Assembly (NCBI GenBank): GCA_903931735.1
Contig: CAIZDL010000062.1
Span: 1 to 64,000 of the forward strand
DNA: 64,000 bases
Direction: 5' to 3'
DNA from: an uncultured Rhodospirillales bacterium
GTDB taxonomy: Bacteria > Pseudomonadota > Alphaproteobacteria > Azospirillales > Azospirillaceae
Positions 8,948 through 18,412 of this stretch are shown one piece after another (the stretch's first letter is position 1; every line of letters begins with the position of its first letter). Made by a program: the position numbers and the translations under genes. The notes under the pieces are model-generated. The model made no database searches and was not told where the DNA came from. It worked only from the letters and a program-made list of their open reading frames with translations.

Positions 8948-9562
8948 ATGAGCAAGCGTCAAGAATCTAAATATAAGATTGATCGCCGTCTTAACGTCAA
9001 TCTGTGGGGCCGCTCCAAGAGCCCGATCAATCGCCGCGCTTATGGCCCGGGTCAGCACGGCCAGCGCCGCAAGAAGCCGTCGGATTTCGGCTTGCAGCTC
9101 ATGGCGAAGCAAAAGCTGAAGGGCTATTACGGCAACATCGGCGAGCGGCAGTTCCGCCGTTTGTACGCCGAGGCGGTTCGTCGCAAGGGTGATACCGGCG
9201 AGAATTTGATCCAGTTGTTGGAGCGCCGGCTCGACGCCACCGTTTATCGCATGAAATTCGCGCCGACCCCGTTCGCGGCCCGTCAGATCGTCAATCATGG
9301 TCACATCCGGGTCAACGGCAAGCGCGTCAACATTCCGTCGTTCCAGGTGCGCGATGGCGATGTGATCGAGGTCCGTCAGAAGTCCAAGCAAATGGCGCTG
9401 ATTCTCGAGGCTCAGGGCTCGCGCGAGCGCGATATCCCCGATTACCTCAACGTCGATACCGGCGCGATGAAGGGAACCTTCGTTCGTGCGCCGCTGTTGG
9501 CCGACGTGCCTTATCCGGTCCAGATGGAGCCGAATCTGGTCATCGAATACTACTCGCGCTAA
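8948..9562 (+). CDS. rpsD: 30S ribosomal protein uS4
   Basis: 204 residues, typical for the family. uS4 nucleates assembly of the 30S body by binding 16S rRNA. The N-terminal region ([17 protein letters not shown]) and the S4 RNA-binding domain ([30 protein letters not shown] region) are intact. It stands alone with its own promoter and terminator, as is usual in alphaproteobacteria where rpsD is outside the large ribosomal operons. Confidence 0.97.
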   Translation: MSKRQESKYKIDRRLNVNLWGRSKSPINRRAYGPGQHGQRRKKPSDFGLQLMAKQKLKGYYGNIGERQFRRLYAEAVRRKGDTGENLIQLLERRLDATVYRMKFAPTPFAARQIVNHGHIRVNGKRVNIPSFQVRDGDVIEVRQKSKQMALILEAQGSRERDIPDYLNVDTGAMKGTFVRAPLLADVPYPVQMEPNLVIEYYSR

Positions 9563-9565
9563 TAA

Positions 9566-9618
9566 TTAGAGTGGGCAGCTTCGGGGGGGCAGCCCCCCGA
9601 AGCGCAAATCCGCTCTAA
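9566..9618. terminator. Bidirectional terminator between rpsD and the YmdB gene
   Basis: A perfect 11-bp stem GCTTCGGGGGG / CCCCCCGAAGC with a 4-nt loop (9578-9603) is enclosed by TTAGAG / CTCTAA arms. It sits between two converging genes and could stop transcription from both sides. Confidence 0.7.
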
Positions 9619-9628
9619 ACCGAGGCCG

Positions 9629-10447
9629 TTATACCGCTGGTATGTGCCGGCTCAGGCGCCCACCGCATCGAATGGGTTCGATGCGGTGGGCGAGCCCGGT
9701 TTGGTCTGAGATCTCGACGTAAGTGCCGCAGACCGTGGCCTCGTCTTCGGCGGGGGTCATGCGCTCGGTGGGCAGGCGCTTTACGAAGCGCGCAACCGAC
9801 AATTCCTTTTTCATGCCGATGACGCTGTTATAGTCGCCGCACATTCCGGCGTCGGTTTGATAGGCTGTGCCTCCGGGCAAAATCCAGGTATCGGCGGTGG
9901 GAATGTGGCTGTGAGTGCCGACCAGGGCCGAAATCCGTCCGTCGAGGAAATGGCCCATGGCCATTTTTTCGCTGGTCGCCTCGCCGTGAAAATCGACAAA
10001 AATGGCATCTGTGCTGCCGGCGCCGAGCGGGTGGTGGGTCAAGAGCTGGTCGATGGCCGCAAATGGGTCGTCGATCATGTCCATGAACAGCCGGGCCAGC
10101 AGGCAGACCACCAGCACTGACCGGCCGTCGGCGGTGGTAATCCGCGCCCAGCCCGAGCCGGGAGTTGCTCTGGGATAGTTGAGCGGCCGGAGCAGGCGGG
10201 GCAGGCGCTCAATGGCGGCCACCATCTCCTTTTGGTCCCAAACATGGTTGCCGGTGGTGAGGCAATCAACCCCGGCGGCCAGAAACTCTTCGGCGATTTT
10301 GGCGGTAATGCCAAAGCCGCCGGCGGCGTTTTCACAGTTCACCACCACCACATCGGGCGTAAGGGCGCGGCGCAATTCGGGTAAATGCCGAAGCACGGCA
10401 TCCCGGCCGGTGCGGCCGACGACATCCCCCAGAAACAGCAAACGCAT
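9629..10447 (-). CDS. YmdB-family metallophosphoesterase
   Basis: 272 residues, the usual length. Metal-binding motifs are FLGDVVGRTG, CENAAGG, TTGNHVWD, DFHGEATSEK and GTHSHIPTAD, the full calcineurin-like set of the TIGR00282/YmdB family. Studied members hydrolyse 2',3'-cyclic nucleotides and affect biofilm and sporulation programmes in Bacillus; the role in alphaproteobacteria is not settled. It lies 6 bp after the 5-FCL gene, so the two are probably co-transcribed. Confidence 0.88.
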   Translation of the reverse strand: MRLLFLGDVVGRTGRDAVLRHLPELRRALTPDVVVVNCENAAGGFGITAKIAEEFLAAGVDCLTTGNHVWDQKEMVAAIERLPRLLRPLNYPRATPGSGWARITTADGRSVLVVCLLARLFMDMIDDPFAAIDQLLTHHPLGAGSTDAIFVDFHGEATSEKMAMGHFLDGRISALVGTHSHIPTADTWILPGGTAYQTDAGMCGDYNSVIGMKKELSVARFVKRLPTERMTPAEDEATVCGTYVEISDQTGLAHRIEPIRCGGRLSRHIPAV

Positions 10448-10453
10448 CTGATC

Positions 10454-11059
10454 TTACTCCGATAAGAGTGGCCGGGCGCCAGCTTCTGTTATTAGCCGGA
10501 CACTGGCCTCGGTGACAATCCAGTTAAGGGGCTGGTCGTGGTGGGTGGCGGGAAGCCGTGGCAGCTCTTGGGCCGCGAAGGCGAGTCCAATCGCGTTAAT
10601 CGGGTCGCCCGAGCCGCGCATTGCGGCGAGTGTGCGGTCGTAATGGCCGCCGCCCTGGCCGAGCCGGTGGCCGGTGGCATCAAACGCCAGGAGAGGCACC
10701 AGCACAATCTCGGGCAGCAGCTCGGGCGCGCCATCGGCGGGCTCCAGGGTGCCGGCCGAGCCGCGGACCAAGATGCCGCCGGGCTGCCAAAGCCGGAAGC
10801 GCAACGGCTGGGCCGCGCCAACCACCACCGGCAGCGCGCACCAGCATCCCAAATCGTGGAGCGCGTGCAACAGCGGCCGGCAGTCCAGCTCGGTCCCGGT
10901 GGGCCAGTAGCCGCCAACGGTTGCCCCGGCGGGCACCAGATTTTGGGCAAGAACGCTGTGGCAAACCGCAAGGGCGGCGGACTCGTCCCCGGCGGCAAAA
11001 GCCATCGCCCGCGCCGCCCGGGCTTGACGGCGAAGGGCCGGCTTCGGGTCCGGGCTCAT
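10454..11059 (-). CDS. 5-formyltetrahydrofolate cyclo-ligase
   Basis: 201 residues from ATG 11059. It converts 5-formyl-THF to 5,10-methenyl-THF with ATP, returning a storage folate to the one-carbon pool. Motifs are ALRRQARAAR at the N-terminus, GGYWPTGTELD, and the C-terminal GQGGGHYDRTLA that binds folate and ATP. An upstream ATG at 11131 has a GAGGG at good spacing, but would fall inside the probable 6S RNA and add a low-complexity tail, so the inner start is preferred. The pairing of 6S RNA with this gene is conserved from gamma- to alphaproteobacteria (ssrS-ygfA). Confidence 0.88.
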   Translation of the reverse strand: MSPDPKPALRRQARAARAMAFAAGDESAALAVCHSVLAQNLVPAGATVGGYWPTGTELDCRPLLHALHDLGCWCALPVVVGAAQPLRFRLWQPGGILVRGSAGTLEPADGAPELLPEIVLVPLLAFDATGHRLGQGGGHYDRTLAAMRGSGDPINAIGLAFAAQELPRLPATHHDQPLNWIVTEASVRLITEAGARPLLSE

Positions 11060-11107
11060 GACGCGAACATCATCGGGCAGGGGGGGGCAGGGGGGAGTTG
11101 ATGGGGA

Positions 11108-11265
11108 AGAAGCCGCCATGGCCGTTGGCATGTAAAATCCCTCTGCGGCCTGCACGTGCAGGTGGGAACCATGTACCGGAGCCACGACTCCGACAGGGAC
11201 AGTCCCCGAGAGGTGTATTTAAGGCCCCGGGGATTTATGACCTGACGCACCGGGCAGCATCTTCT
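11108..11265 (-). ncRNA. ssrS: Probable 6S RNA
   Basis: The segment between zapA and the 5-FCL gene on the minus strand folds into a long rod. A closing stem pairs AGAAG..CTGCC near 11265-11253 with GGCGG..CTTCT near 11117-11108, AAATCCC pairs with GGGATTT further in, and a strong CCTGCACGTGCAGG hairpin lies in the 3' half. The predicted size is about 160 nt. Position (zapA - RNA - 5-FCL), size and rod shape all fit 6S RNA, which sequesters sigma-70 RNA polymerase in stationary phase. The ends are approximate; a covariance-model search would settle the identity. Confidence 0.68.
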
Positions 11266-11277
11266 CCAACTCGCAGT

Positions 11278-11604
11278 CTAGGGCCGTTCGAGTCTGGCTG
11301 CAAGGTCTTCGATGCGCCGGGTCAGTGCGTCGATGGTGGTGGCCGCTCCCGGATGGCGGTCGGTGGGCGCGCTAAGGCCCGATCGCCCGGCCTTTACGGT
11401 ATCGGTGAGGTCGAAAAGTTCGTCGGTGATCAACAGCGTGGTGAGCGCCAGCATGTGGGCGTCGCTGCCGGTGACCCCGGTATCGGCCAATTCCCGGAGT
11501 CGGCCGCCGACGTAATCGGCAAGTTCGCGCAAGCGCGGCTCCTGGCCAACTTCGCATGAGACGGTGTATTTGCGGCCGCTAAGAAAAATATCGACGTGAG
11601 CCAT
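11278..11604 (-). CDS. zapA: Cell division protein ZapA
   Basis: 108 residues. ZapA binds FtsZ and bundles its filaments at the division ring. The N-terminal beta-hairpin region (VDIFLSGRKYTVSCEVGQE) and the following helix (LRELADYVGGRLREL) match the family, and a coiled-coil tail ends in DALTRRIEDLAARLE. It is preceded on the same strand by a small coiled-coil protein only 5 bp away. Confidence 0.9.
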   Translation of the reverse strand: MAHVDIFLSGRKYTVSCEVGQEPRLRELADYVGGRLRELADTGVTGSDAHMLALTTLLITDELFDLTDTVKAGRSGLSAPTDRHPGAATTIDALTRRIEDLAARLERP

Positions 11605-11609
11605 GGCAG

Positions 11610-11834
11610 TTACCGCTCCAGCACCGCGTTAAGGCGTTCAATCGCACCCTCCAGCCGGGCCGAAACGCCTTCGGCGGCGGCGGCGGTGTGGGCCCGGTCG
11701 GAGCGCGCCGCCTGGAGCGCCTGGGTCAGCGTGCTTCGCTCTTTGTCGAGTCGCTGATCGCGGAGATCGACCGCCGTTTCCAGCCGGTCCACCGCCTTTG
11801 CGAGGCGCTTGATGGCAATGTCGAGAGGGTCCAT
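11610..11834 (-). CDS. Small coiled-coil protein, DUF4164-like
   Basis: 74 residues from ATG 11834; the longer track ORF adds 80 residues without family character. It is almost wholly helical with heptad spacing (IAIKRLAKAVDRLETAVDL ... RLEGAIERLNAVLER). A short protein of this kind commonly sits next to zapA in alphaproteobacteria and is assigned to DUF4164. The function is unknown; a role near ZapA is inferred only from adjacency. Confidence 0.7.
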   Translation of the reverse strand: MDPLDIAIKRLAKAVDRLETAVDLRDQRLDKERSTLTQALQAARSDRAHTAAAAEGVSARLEGAIERLNAVLER

Positions 11835-12096
11835 GGGCGAGCGACCACGCTTCGGAAAAAGCCGGGAGAGGCGGAGGATATCGGGGCCGTCGGTAAACCG
11901 CAGCTCCTCAAATACAGTTAAGCCCCTCCGCCCGCCTTCGTCAACCGCCCTCGCGGGTAGCATGACGGTTAGTCGGCCTGTTGGTGCTTTAGGCGCTTGA
12001 CCGATATTGATTTTAGCCCTCCAACGGAGCATGGTCGCCGCGATTGTCGGGGCGGCAAGTCCGGCGCCCGGCATTTCTCAAGACCGGAGGGAAGTA

Positions 12097-13110
12097 ATGG
12101 CTGTTCGGGTTGCGATTAACGGCTTTGGCCGCATCGGTCGTTTGGTTCTGCGGGCCCTTTACGAGTCGGGTCGGACCGATGTCGAAGTGGTCGCGATCAA
12201 CGATCTCGCCAGCGGCAAGACCAACGCTCACTTGTTGAAATACGATAGCGTTCATGGCCGCTTTCCGTTCCCGGTCGAGGCCGCCGACGGCGCGCTGGTG
12301 ATCAATGGCCGCCCGGTTCGGACCGTGCAAGAGCGTGATCCGACCAAGCTGCCTTGGAAAGAGCTGGGTGTTGATATCGCGTTCGAGTGCTCGGGCATCT
12401 TCACCAAGCGTGCCGATGCCGCCAAGCACCTCGAAGCTGGCGCCGGCAAGGTGTTGATCTCCGCACCCGCCACCGACGAAGACCTCACCGTGGTTTACGG
12501 CGTCAACCACGACAAGCTGGTTGCCGGCCACCGCGTTGTTTCCAATGCGTCCTGCACCACCAATTGCCTCGCGCCCGTCGCCTTCGTGTTGCAGAACACG
12601 GTCGGGATCGAGCATGGCTTCATGACCACCATTCATAGCTATACCGGCGATCAGCGGATCGTCGATACCATGCACAGCGACCTGCACCGCGCCCGGGCGG
12701 CTGCGCTCAACATGATTCCGACCTCGACCGGCGCCGCCAAGGCGGTGGGCAAGGTGCTGCCGGAACTGAAGGGCAAGCTGGATGGCACCGCCATGCGCGT
12801 GCCGACTCCGAACGTTTCGGTGGTGGACTTCAAGTTTGTTGCCAAGCGGGCGACCTCGGTTGAAGAAATCAACGCCGCGATTCGCGAGGCCGCAAACGGC
12901 ACCCGGCTCAAGGGCATTCTTGGGTGCTATGACGAAGAGCTGGTTTCCAGCGACTTCAATCACGACACCCGGTCGTCGATTTTTGCGCTCAACGAAACCA
13001 AGGTGATCGAGGGCACGTTTGTGCGCATCCTCTCCTGGTATGATAACGAGTGGGGCTTCTCCAACCGCATGTGCGACACCGCCGTCGCCATGGCGCGGGT
13101 TGGTCTTTAA
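12097..13110 (+). CDS. gap: Glyceraldehyde-3-phosphate dehydrogenase, type I
   Basis: 337 residues from the ATG with GGAGGG upstream. It oxidises G3P to 1,3-bisphosphoglycerate with NAD(P)+. NAD-binding INGFGRIGRLVLRAL starts the protein, and the catalytic Cys lies in SNASCTTNCLAP. The C-terminus is typical (WYDNEWGFSNRM). In many alphaproteobacteria tkt precedes and pgk follows gap; here neither is present, with the zapA cluster divergent on the left and an unrelated gene converging on the right. Confidence 0.96.
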   Translation: MAVRVAINGFGRIGRLVLRALYESGRTDVEVVAINDLASGKTNAHLLKYDSVHGRFPFPVEAADGALVINGRPVRTVQERDPTKLPWKELGVDIAFECSGIFTKRADAAKHLEAGAGKVLISAPATDEDLTVVYGVNHDKLVAGHRVVSNASCTTNCLAPVAFVLQNTVGIEHGFMTTIHSYTGDQRIVDTMHSDLHRARAAALNMIPTSTGAAKAVGKVLPELKGKLDGTAMRVPTPNVSVVDFKFVAKRATSVEEINAAIREAANGTRLKGILGCYDEELVSSDFNHDTRSSIFALNETKVIEGTFVRILSWYDNEWGFSNRMCDTAVAMARVGL

Positions 13111-13135
13111 GCCTTACGGGCTTTGTTCCGTTTGG

Positions 13136-13164
13136 GGGCGCCGCCGGTGGGTGGCGCCCTTTTT
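13136..13164 (+). terminator. Rho-independent terminator after gap
   Basis: A perfect GGGCGCC / GGCGCCC stem with a 10-nt loop is followed by TTTTT. It begins about 25 bp after the gap stop. Confidence 0.85.
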
Positions 13165-13191
13165 CGTGGCTGGGTATGGGGGGTCTGGATT

Positions 13192-13728
13192 TTAGTGCTG
13201 GGTTGGCGAACTGAGCGCCGGGTGGAGATGGCCTCCGCCCAGCAGCATCCGGTATTCCCGCAGCGACTCGCCGACCGCCGAGCCGCAATGGCCGAAATCG
13301 TCGGTGACAATCACCGGCTTCAGCGCGTTCTTTTCAACGAAGCGCATGAGGGCGATGATCGATTTCGTTGCGCGCCCGGTGATCGCGTCGTCGTCGAACT
13401 CCAGCGCGATCTCGGTGCTTTGCGCCCACACGTTGATGGTGACCCGCGCCCAGCCCAACACATGCTTGGCATATTCCACGAACTGCCAGCCGGGGTTGGC
13501 CTTGTCCGCCAAACGGGGCTCCGAGCCGCACCGGCTGCGCATCCAGCTCCAGCCCTCGGGGGAAACGGCGCGCCCGCAGGCAACGGTGTGAACCTCTTGG
13601 AAGGCGCCGCCGTGGGTGCGGTCGAGGACGTGAACGCCTCCGTCGCCGTCAATCCAAACCCGGTCTTCTCCGGTAAGGGTGATCGCCGTGAAATTTTGGC
13701 GAACCCCCTGGCTTACATTCTGGCTCAT
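13192..13728 (-). CDS. Hypothetical protein
   Basis: 178 residues, not recognised. It has no signal peptide or membrane segment. Two Trp/Cys-containing stretches (GWSWMRSRCG and ARVTINVWAQ) and an acidic EFDDDAITG suggest a compact globular protein. Codon use matches its neighbours. It lies alone between gap (convergent) and the end of the histidine kinase gene, with about 270 bp of AT-richer DNA upstream that could hold its promoter. Confidence 0.6.
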   Translation of the reverse strand: MSQNVSQGVRQNFTAITLTGEDRVWIDGDGGVHVLDRTHGGAFQEVHTVACGRAVSPEGWSWMRSRCGSEPRLADKANPGWQFVEYAKHVLGWARVTINVWAQSTEIALEFDDDAITGRATKSIIALMRFVEKNALKPVIVTDDFGHCGSAVGESLREYRMLLGGGHLHPALSSPTQH

Positions 13729-13999
13729 GGCACCAACCCCCAGCCTCTTTCATCCGGCGGCATCGCTCGCATTTGATGCGTGTTTGATTTTTGCTTGATA
13801 GATGTTTGATCGGCCCTGTACCAAAACCCACAGGTCCATCGACCCCGCCCCATCATCACGAAAAACCATCGCCGACTGAAGCCCAAAACCTCGCCAACCT
13901 ATCAAAGAAGAAGTTATGCTGCAATGCGACAAACCGCCTCAGAGTGTTAGATATTAACACACTATTTACTTTCACCGGCGCTTTGGGCTGGGGGGAATT

Positions 14000-16453
14000 T
14001 CAGTCGGGGGTGTTAGACGACGGGGGAAGCCGTATCCGCGCGCCATTGACCACTTCCGCGATTGAGGCGCGGAGGGCTTCCAGCTTATCGTCGAGCGCTT
14101 GGGAGTCGGGGGTGCCTTTCAGGGCCATTTCCATGAGGCCGGCGGCGGCGGCCATTTGAGTGGCGCCAAGATTGCCGGCCACGCTGCGCAAGGAGTGGGC
14201 GTGACGCCGGGCGCCGTCGAGGTCGCCCTCACGAATCGTCCGTGCGATCAGATCGGCGTCGTTGGCGTTGTCGGCGATGAAATCGGCAAGGAGCGTCCAG
14301 AAAAGTTCAACCATGCCATCGGTTCGGCGCATGGCGAGGGCGCTGTCGATGCCGGGCAACTCGGCCCCAAGGGGGGAGTTTGGGGCTATCGTCTGCTGGG
14401 AGGGGGGCATCACCGACTTTAGCGCCGCGTTGAGCACCGCCCAATCGATTGGCTTTGCCACCATACCGTCCACGCCGGCCGCAAGGAACTGGGCGCGGTG
14501 GTCGGGGAGAACATCGGCAGTGAGGGCCAGAATCGGCACCCGGCAGCGCGGCCCCGGCAGGGTGCGGATCGCGCGCGTGGCGGCGCTGCCATCCATCACC
14601 GGCATTTGCATGTCCATCAGGACGATATCGAACTTGCCCGCCTGCACTGCCGCCAGCGCCTCTTGTCCGTTTTCGGCCACCTCGACGGTATGGCCGAATT
14701 TGCGCAGCATGGTGGCCACCAGCACTCGGTTGATGCGGTTGTCTTCAGCCACCAGAATGCGCAACGACGGCGCGCGTTCCGGCGCGGAAACGGGGCTGGC
14801 GTTGCACGGTTTTGGCCTCGCCGTTGGCGGAACCTCCAGCGGTAGCGTGAACCAGAAGCGGGAACCGCGTCCCGGCTGGCTCTCCACGCCAATCTCGCCG
14901 CCCATCATCTCCACCAATCGTCGGGAAATCGCAAGGCCAAGCCCCGAGCCGCCAAAGCGCCGGGTTGAGCTGGGGTCCAACTGCGAAAACGGAATGAACA
15001 ATTCGTGCTGTCGCTCGGGTGCGATGCCGATCCCGGTATCGCTGACCTCCAGGGTAATAAGCGGCTGGTCGCCGGCTTTTTGTACCCGTGACAGCAGAAG
15101 AGAGACGCTGCCGCTATCGGTGAATTTGATGGCGTTGCCGACGAAGTTTTGCACCACCTGCCGGACTCGCGTCGGGTCTCCCATCAAGGTCTCCGGAACA
15201 TCAAGGGCGATCTCGACGGTCAGGCGCAGCGATTTTGCCTCGGCGGTGGTGCGGTTGAGCGTCACCACATCGCGCACCACCGCGCGAAGGTCAAACGCCA
15301 TGATGTCCAGCGCCAGCTTTCCCGCCTCGATTTTGGAGTTATCGAGGATATCGTTGAGGATTACCAGCAGGGCCCGGGTTGATTGGGTGAGCGCGTCGAG
15401 ATAGCCCGATTGCTCGCAGCTTAGCGGCGTTAGGCGCAGCAGTTGCGCCATGCCTAGCACCCCGGTCAACGGCGTGCGGATTTCATGGCTCATCATGGCC
15501 AGAAACTCGGTTTTGGCGCGATTGGCCTGCTCCGCCACCTGTTCGGCGCGCTTGATCTCGGTAACGTCGGTGATCAGCGCATAAAACCCGACGACTCCGG
15601 TCTCGCGGATATCGGGGACGTAATAGGTTAATCCATGGCGGGGTGCGGCGGCCAACGGGAGGGTGGTGACTTGGGTGAATGACTGCGGCTCGCCCCGGAG
15701 CGCGCCTTCCACATAGGGCAAGGCCCCGGCATATTGGTCCTGATCGAGCACATTTTGAATGTGCGCTCCCACCGCCCGGCCGGCACTGACGGCAAACCAA
15801 TCATTGTTGGCCCGGTTGGAAAAGCGGCAGGTGAGCGAGGTATCCCAGTAACAAATCGCGGCCGGAACATTGTCGAGAATCGCCACCAGATCGTGCCGTG
15901 CTTGTTCAAGTTCGGCGTCCCGGGATGCGATCTCTTTGCGAAGGCCATTGCGGCTGCTGGCAACGCTTTCAAGCGCCAAATTTCTGCGTGTTTCGTGGTC
16001 TCGCGCGGTTTCGAGGGCGCGGCCGAGGAAGGTGAGAAAGGGCTGGAGTGCTGCCGCCAACTCACGATAGTCCCCCGCCTCGCCCCAAAGCCGGAGCGCG
16101 CCAACCACATCTCCGTTTGCCATCAGTGGCGCGTAAAACCCGCAAGCGTCGCAATGGGTCTCGCGGGTTTCCAACAGCGTGCGGATTTCGCCGGGATCGA
16201 GCCGGCCGGTGTCGCTATGGCAGACCGGAGAAAGCTTACCCCCGGTATAATAGCAGAGCAGAGCGCCGCTTGCGCCCAACCGCGACATCATCGCCGAAAG
16301 GGCGCGCGTGACAACCTCGTCGGGGGTGTGGGCGCCGCCAACGTCGCACATCAAATCGATGATGCGCCGAAGCGATGAATTTTCGGCCGCCAAGTGCCGA
16401 TCACGCTGCCGCCGGCTCCGGCTGGAGCGAACGGAGGATGCGGACTTCGCCAT
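14000..16453 (-). CDS. Soluble hybrid sensor histidine kinase (GAF-PAS-HisKA-HATPase-REC-HPt)
   Basis: 817 residues from ATG 16453, which has GGGGAGG six bases upstream. An N-terminal GAF-like domain (about 25-150) contains THCDACGFY. A coiled coil and PAS domain (about 180-300) follow. HisKA carries MMSHEIRTPL (His323). The ATPase has N (QNFVGNAIKF), G1 (DTGIGI) and G2 (GGSGLGLAI) boxes. REC has the phosphoacceptor Asp614 in VLMDMQMPVMDG, and the HPt domain has His751 in RRHAHSLRSVAGNLGA. No membrane segment is seen, so the signal is probably cytoplasmic. There is no response-regulator partner beside it. This full phosphorelay layout resembles BarA/ArcB-type kinases. Confidence 0.88.
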   Translation of the reverse strand: MAKSASSVRSSRSRRQRDRHLAAENSSLRRIIDLMCDVGGAHTPDEVVTRALSAMMSRLGASGALLCYYTGGKLSPVCHSDTGRLDPGEIRTLLETRETHCDACGFYAPLMANGDVVGALRLWGEAGDYRELAAALQPFLTFLGRALETARDHETRRNLALESVASSRNGLRKEIASRDAELEQARHDLVAILDNVPAAICYWDTSLTCRFSNRANNDWFAVSAGRAVGAHIQNVLDQDQYAGALPYVEGALRGEPQSFTQVTTLPLAAAPRHGLTYYVPDIRETGVVGFYALITDVTEIKRAEQVAEQANRAKTEFLAMMSHEIRTPLTGVLGMAQLLRLTPLSCEQSGYLDALTQSTRALLVILNDILDNSKIEAGKLALDIMAFDLRAVVRDVVTLNRTTAEAKSLRLTVEIALDVPETLMGDPTRVRQVVQNFVGNAIKFTDSGSVSLLLSRVQKAGDQPLITLEVSDTGIGIAPERQHELFIPFSQLDPSSTRRFGGSGLGLAISRRLVEMMGGEIGVESQPGRGSRFWFTLPLEVPPTARPKPCNASPVSAPERAPSLRILVAEDNRINRVLVATMLRKFGHTVEVAENGQEALAAVQAGKFDIVLMDMQMPVMDGSAATRAIRTLPGPRCRVPILALTADVLPDHRAQFLAAGVDGMVAKPIDWAVLNAALKSVMPPSQQTIAPNSPLGAELPGIDSALAMRRTDGMVELFWTLLADFIADNANDADLIARTIREGDLDGARRHAHSLRSVAGNLGATQMAAAAGLMEMALKGTPDSQALDDKLEALRASIAEVVNGARIRLPPSSNTPD

Positions 16454-16602
16454 AACGCACCTCCCCGATCTGCCCTTCACTCTGGCAGACCCTTCCCGTG
16501 AGGACGAGCCGATACACACTAACTTTATCATTTTCTGGCGCCAACGCCAAGCAGGCCCGGCTGAGTGTTAGGTGGTCAAATGACGAGGGGCCGTTAGAGA
16601 CA

Positions 16603-18297
16603 TTATTTGAACGCCAGACTGGCGATAAGCGCAAGGGTCAGCAAAACCGAAACCCCCTGCCAGAACCGGACCGGGTTGCGCTGGAGCAACGGCAAATGCT
16701 TGAGGGGCGGTATTTGGCCGGCGAGGCAATGCTCCAGTTGGAGTGCAAATTCGAGCACGTCGCCAAAGCGTTCCGTCCGTTCGGTTGCAATCGCCCGGCC
16801 GATTAAGGCTTCGAGCCAAGCCGGCAGGTCGTGGCGGTGGGCCGTGAGCGCTACGGGTGTGCCAAACCGGGGCCGGGTGAAGGGCTCAACCTCGCCATAG
16901 GGGTAGGCCCCGGTAAAGGCGCGGTAAACCGTGACCCCCAGCGCAAACAGGTCGGAGCGCTCGTCGGCGGCCCGGCCGACAAACAATTCGGGCGCCATGT
17001 AGCTGGGGGTGCCGGGGCTGTCGGTTTCGGGGGTCTCTTCCAGGCGCGGCAACCGAACGACGCCCAGGTCGATCAGCCGCAACCCTTGATCGCGACAGAG
17101 CATTACGTTGTCGGGTTTGATATCCCGGTGAACGATTCCCGCCCGGTGCAGGCTGGCAACGCCCTTGGCCAGCCGTACCGCGATATTCACCCCCTCGGCC
17201 AGAGTGAGGGGCGGCGTGCGGGCCAAGCGCTGTTCGAGCGTCTCGCCTTCGTAGAAGGGCATCACGGAATAGAGCCGGGTCTGCCGGCCGGGCGCAAGCT
17301 CGATCACCTCGCCAAGCCAAGGGCTGCGCACCCGCCCCGCAACCCAGGCTTCGCGCAGGAAGGCCCGGCGGCAAGCATCGGTTTCAATCGCCTCGGCATG
17401 GGGAAACTTGAGCACCACGGTGCGGCCATCGGCGGGGCTGGCGGCTTTGAACAGCCGGCTGAACCGGCCGTCGGAGATTTGGGCTTCAAGTCGGAAGCCG
17501 TCCACCACGTCGCCGACTTTGGGCGGCGCCCCCGAGGGAAGTTCGGCCAACGCTTGGGCCAGGGCGGCGTGATCCACCGCCGGAACCGCCAGCACGTCGA
17601 TCACCAACGCGCTGATATTGTCGTTGCTGCCGGCATCCAGCGCCGCGTTCACCACCGCCTGAGCCACCGCTTCGGGCGCCGAGCCATCCCGCAGCAGCGC
17701 CCGGATGCGCTTATCGCTTAGGGCGCCGTGCACGCCATCGGAGCAGAGCAGGAAGCGGTCGCGGGTTTGGAGCGAAAGCTGGATGTGGTCCAGCCGAACC
17801 GCCGGCTCGATCCCCACCGCCCGATACAGCACATGGGAAAGCCCGCCCCGATTGAGGGTATGGTCTTCGGTTAGGCAGGCCAAATGGCCGTTGCTCAAAC
17901 GATAGGCACGCGAATCGCCAACATGCAGGATATGCGCCGTTCTTCCGCGCAGAATTAACGCGGTAAAGGTCGTTGCACAATTTTCGAGCGCCGGATCGCT
18001 GCGTCCTTGGGCATTCAGCCAACGGTTGATGCCCTCGATCGACCGCGCAGACGCCTGGAGCACGCCAATTGTCGACGATAGCGCATAATAGGTCTCGGTG
18101 AAGTCGCGGATGGTCAACTCGGCCGCGATCCGCCCGCCTTTGCCGCCGGCAACACCATCGGCCACGGCGGCCAAAATGCCGTGGCTGGCGCGGAGCCCGG
18201 CCGGAGGCAGGCACAGCCCAACGCAATCCTGGTTATCTGGCCGGCGCCCGGTGGTGCTGACCCGGCCGGTGGCAATATCGAGCTGAGACGGCGGCAC
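16603..18297 (-). CDS. Fused PP2C protein phosphatase / Ser-Thr protein kinase
   Basis: 564 residues from a GTG at 18297 with GGGGGGAA upstream; this start puts the PP2C motif RPDNQD near the N-terminus as in homologues. PP2C motifs: VADGVAGGKGG, HVGDSRAYRL, CSDGVHG, GSNDNIS. Kinase motifs: Lys in VVLKFPHAEA, HRDIKPDNVML, LIDLG (DFG variant), SYMAPELF. The glycine loop (SDGRFSRLF) is weak. One C-terminal membrane helix anchors the protein. Such fusions lie next to nitrate-assimilation genes in Pseudomonas and Azospirillum relatives. Here it is divergent from narK, which suggests a regulatory link, but the substrate is unknown. Confidence 0.87.
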   Translation of the reverse strand: MPPSQLDIATGRVSTTGRRPDNQDCVGLCLPPAGLRASHGILAAVADGVAGGKGGRIAAELTIRDFTETYYALSSTIGVLQASARSIEGINRWLNAQGRSDPALENCATTFTALILRGRTAHILHVGDSRAYRLSNGHLACLTEDHTLNRGGLSHVLYRAVGIEPAVRLDHIQLSLQTRDRFLLCSDGVHGALSDKRIRALLRDGSAPEAVAQAVVNAALDAGSNDNISALVIDVLAVPAVDHAALAQALAELPSGAPPKVGDVVDGFRLEAQISDGRFSRLFKAASPADGRTVVLKFPHAEAIETDACRRAFLREAWVAGRVRSPWLGEVIELAPGRQTRLYSVMPFYEGETLEQRLARTPPLTLAEGVNIAVRLAKGVASLHRAGIVHRDIKPDNVMLCRDQGLRLIDLGVVRLPRLEETPETDSPGTPSYMAPELFVGRAADERSDLFALGVTVYRAFTGAYPYGEVEPFTRPRFGTPVALTAHRHDLPAWLEALIGRAIATERTERFGDVLEFALQLEHCLAGQIPPLKHLPLLQRNPVRFWQGVSVLLTLALIASLAFK

Positions 18298-18412
18298 GGC
18301 AGGTTCCCCCCTGGTAAAACGTGCCCGATCATGGCATATAATTGCCGATGCTGCACTGCGGTATGACGGTTTGGTCAGAAATCGGGCGCGGGCCATTCAC
18401 TGCCTAAATTGG

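Noticed and set aside
10454-11131. Longer 5-FCL start at ATG 11131 with GAGGG upstream
   Set aside because: It would begin within the probable 6S RNA and add a Pro/Ser-rich tail absent from the family, although the ribosome binding site is good and the choice is not fully settled.
18298-18412. NtrC-type palindrome upstream of the sigma-54 promoter
   Set aside because: Only half-sites such as TGCACT are seen; no full inverted repeat with correct spacing is present.
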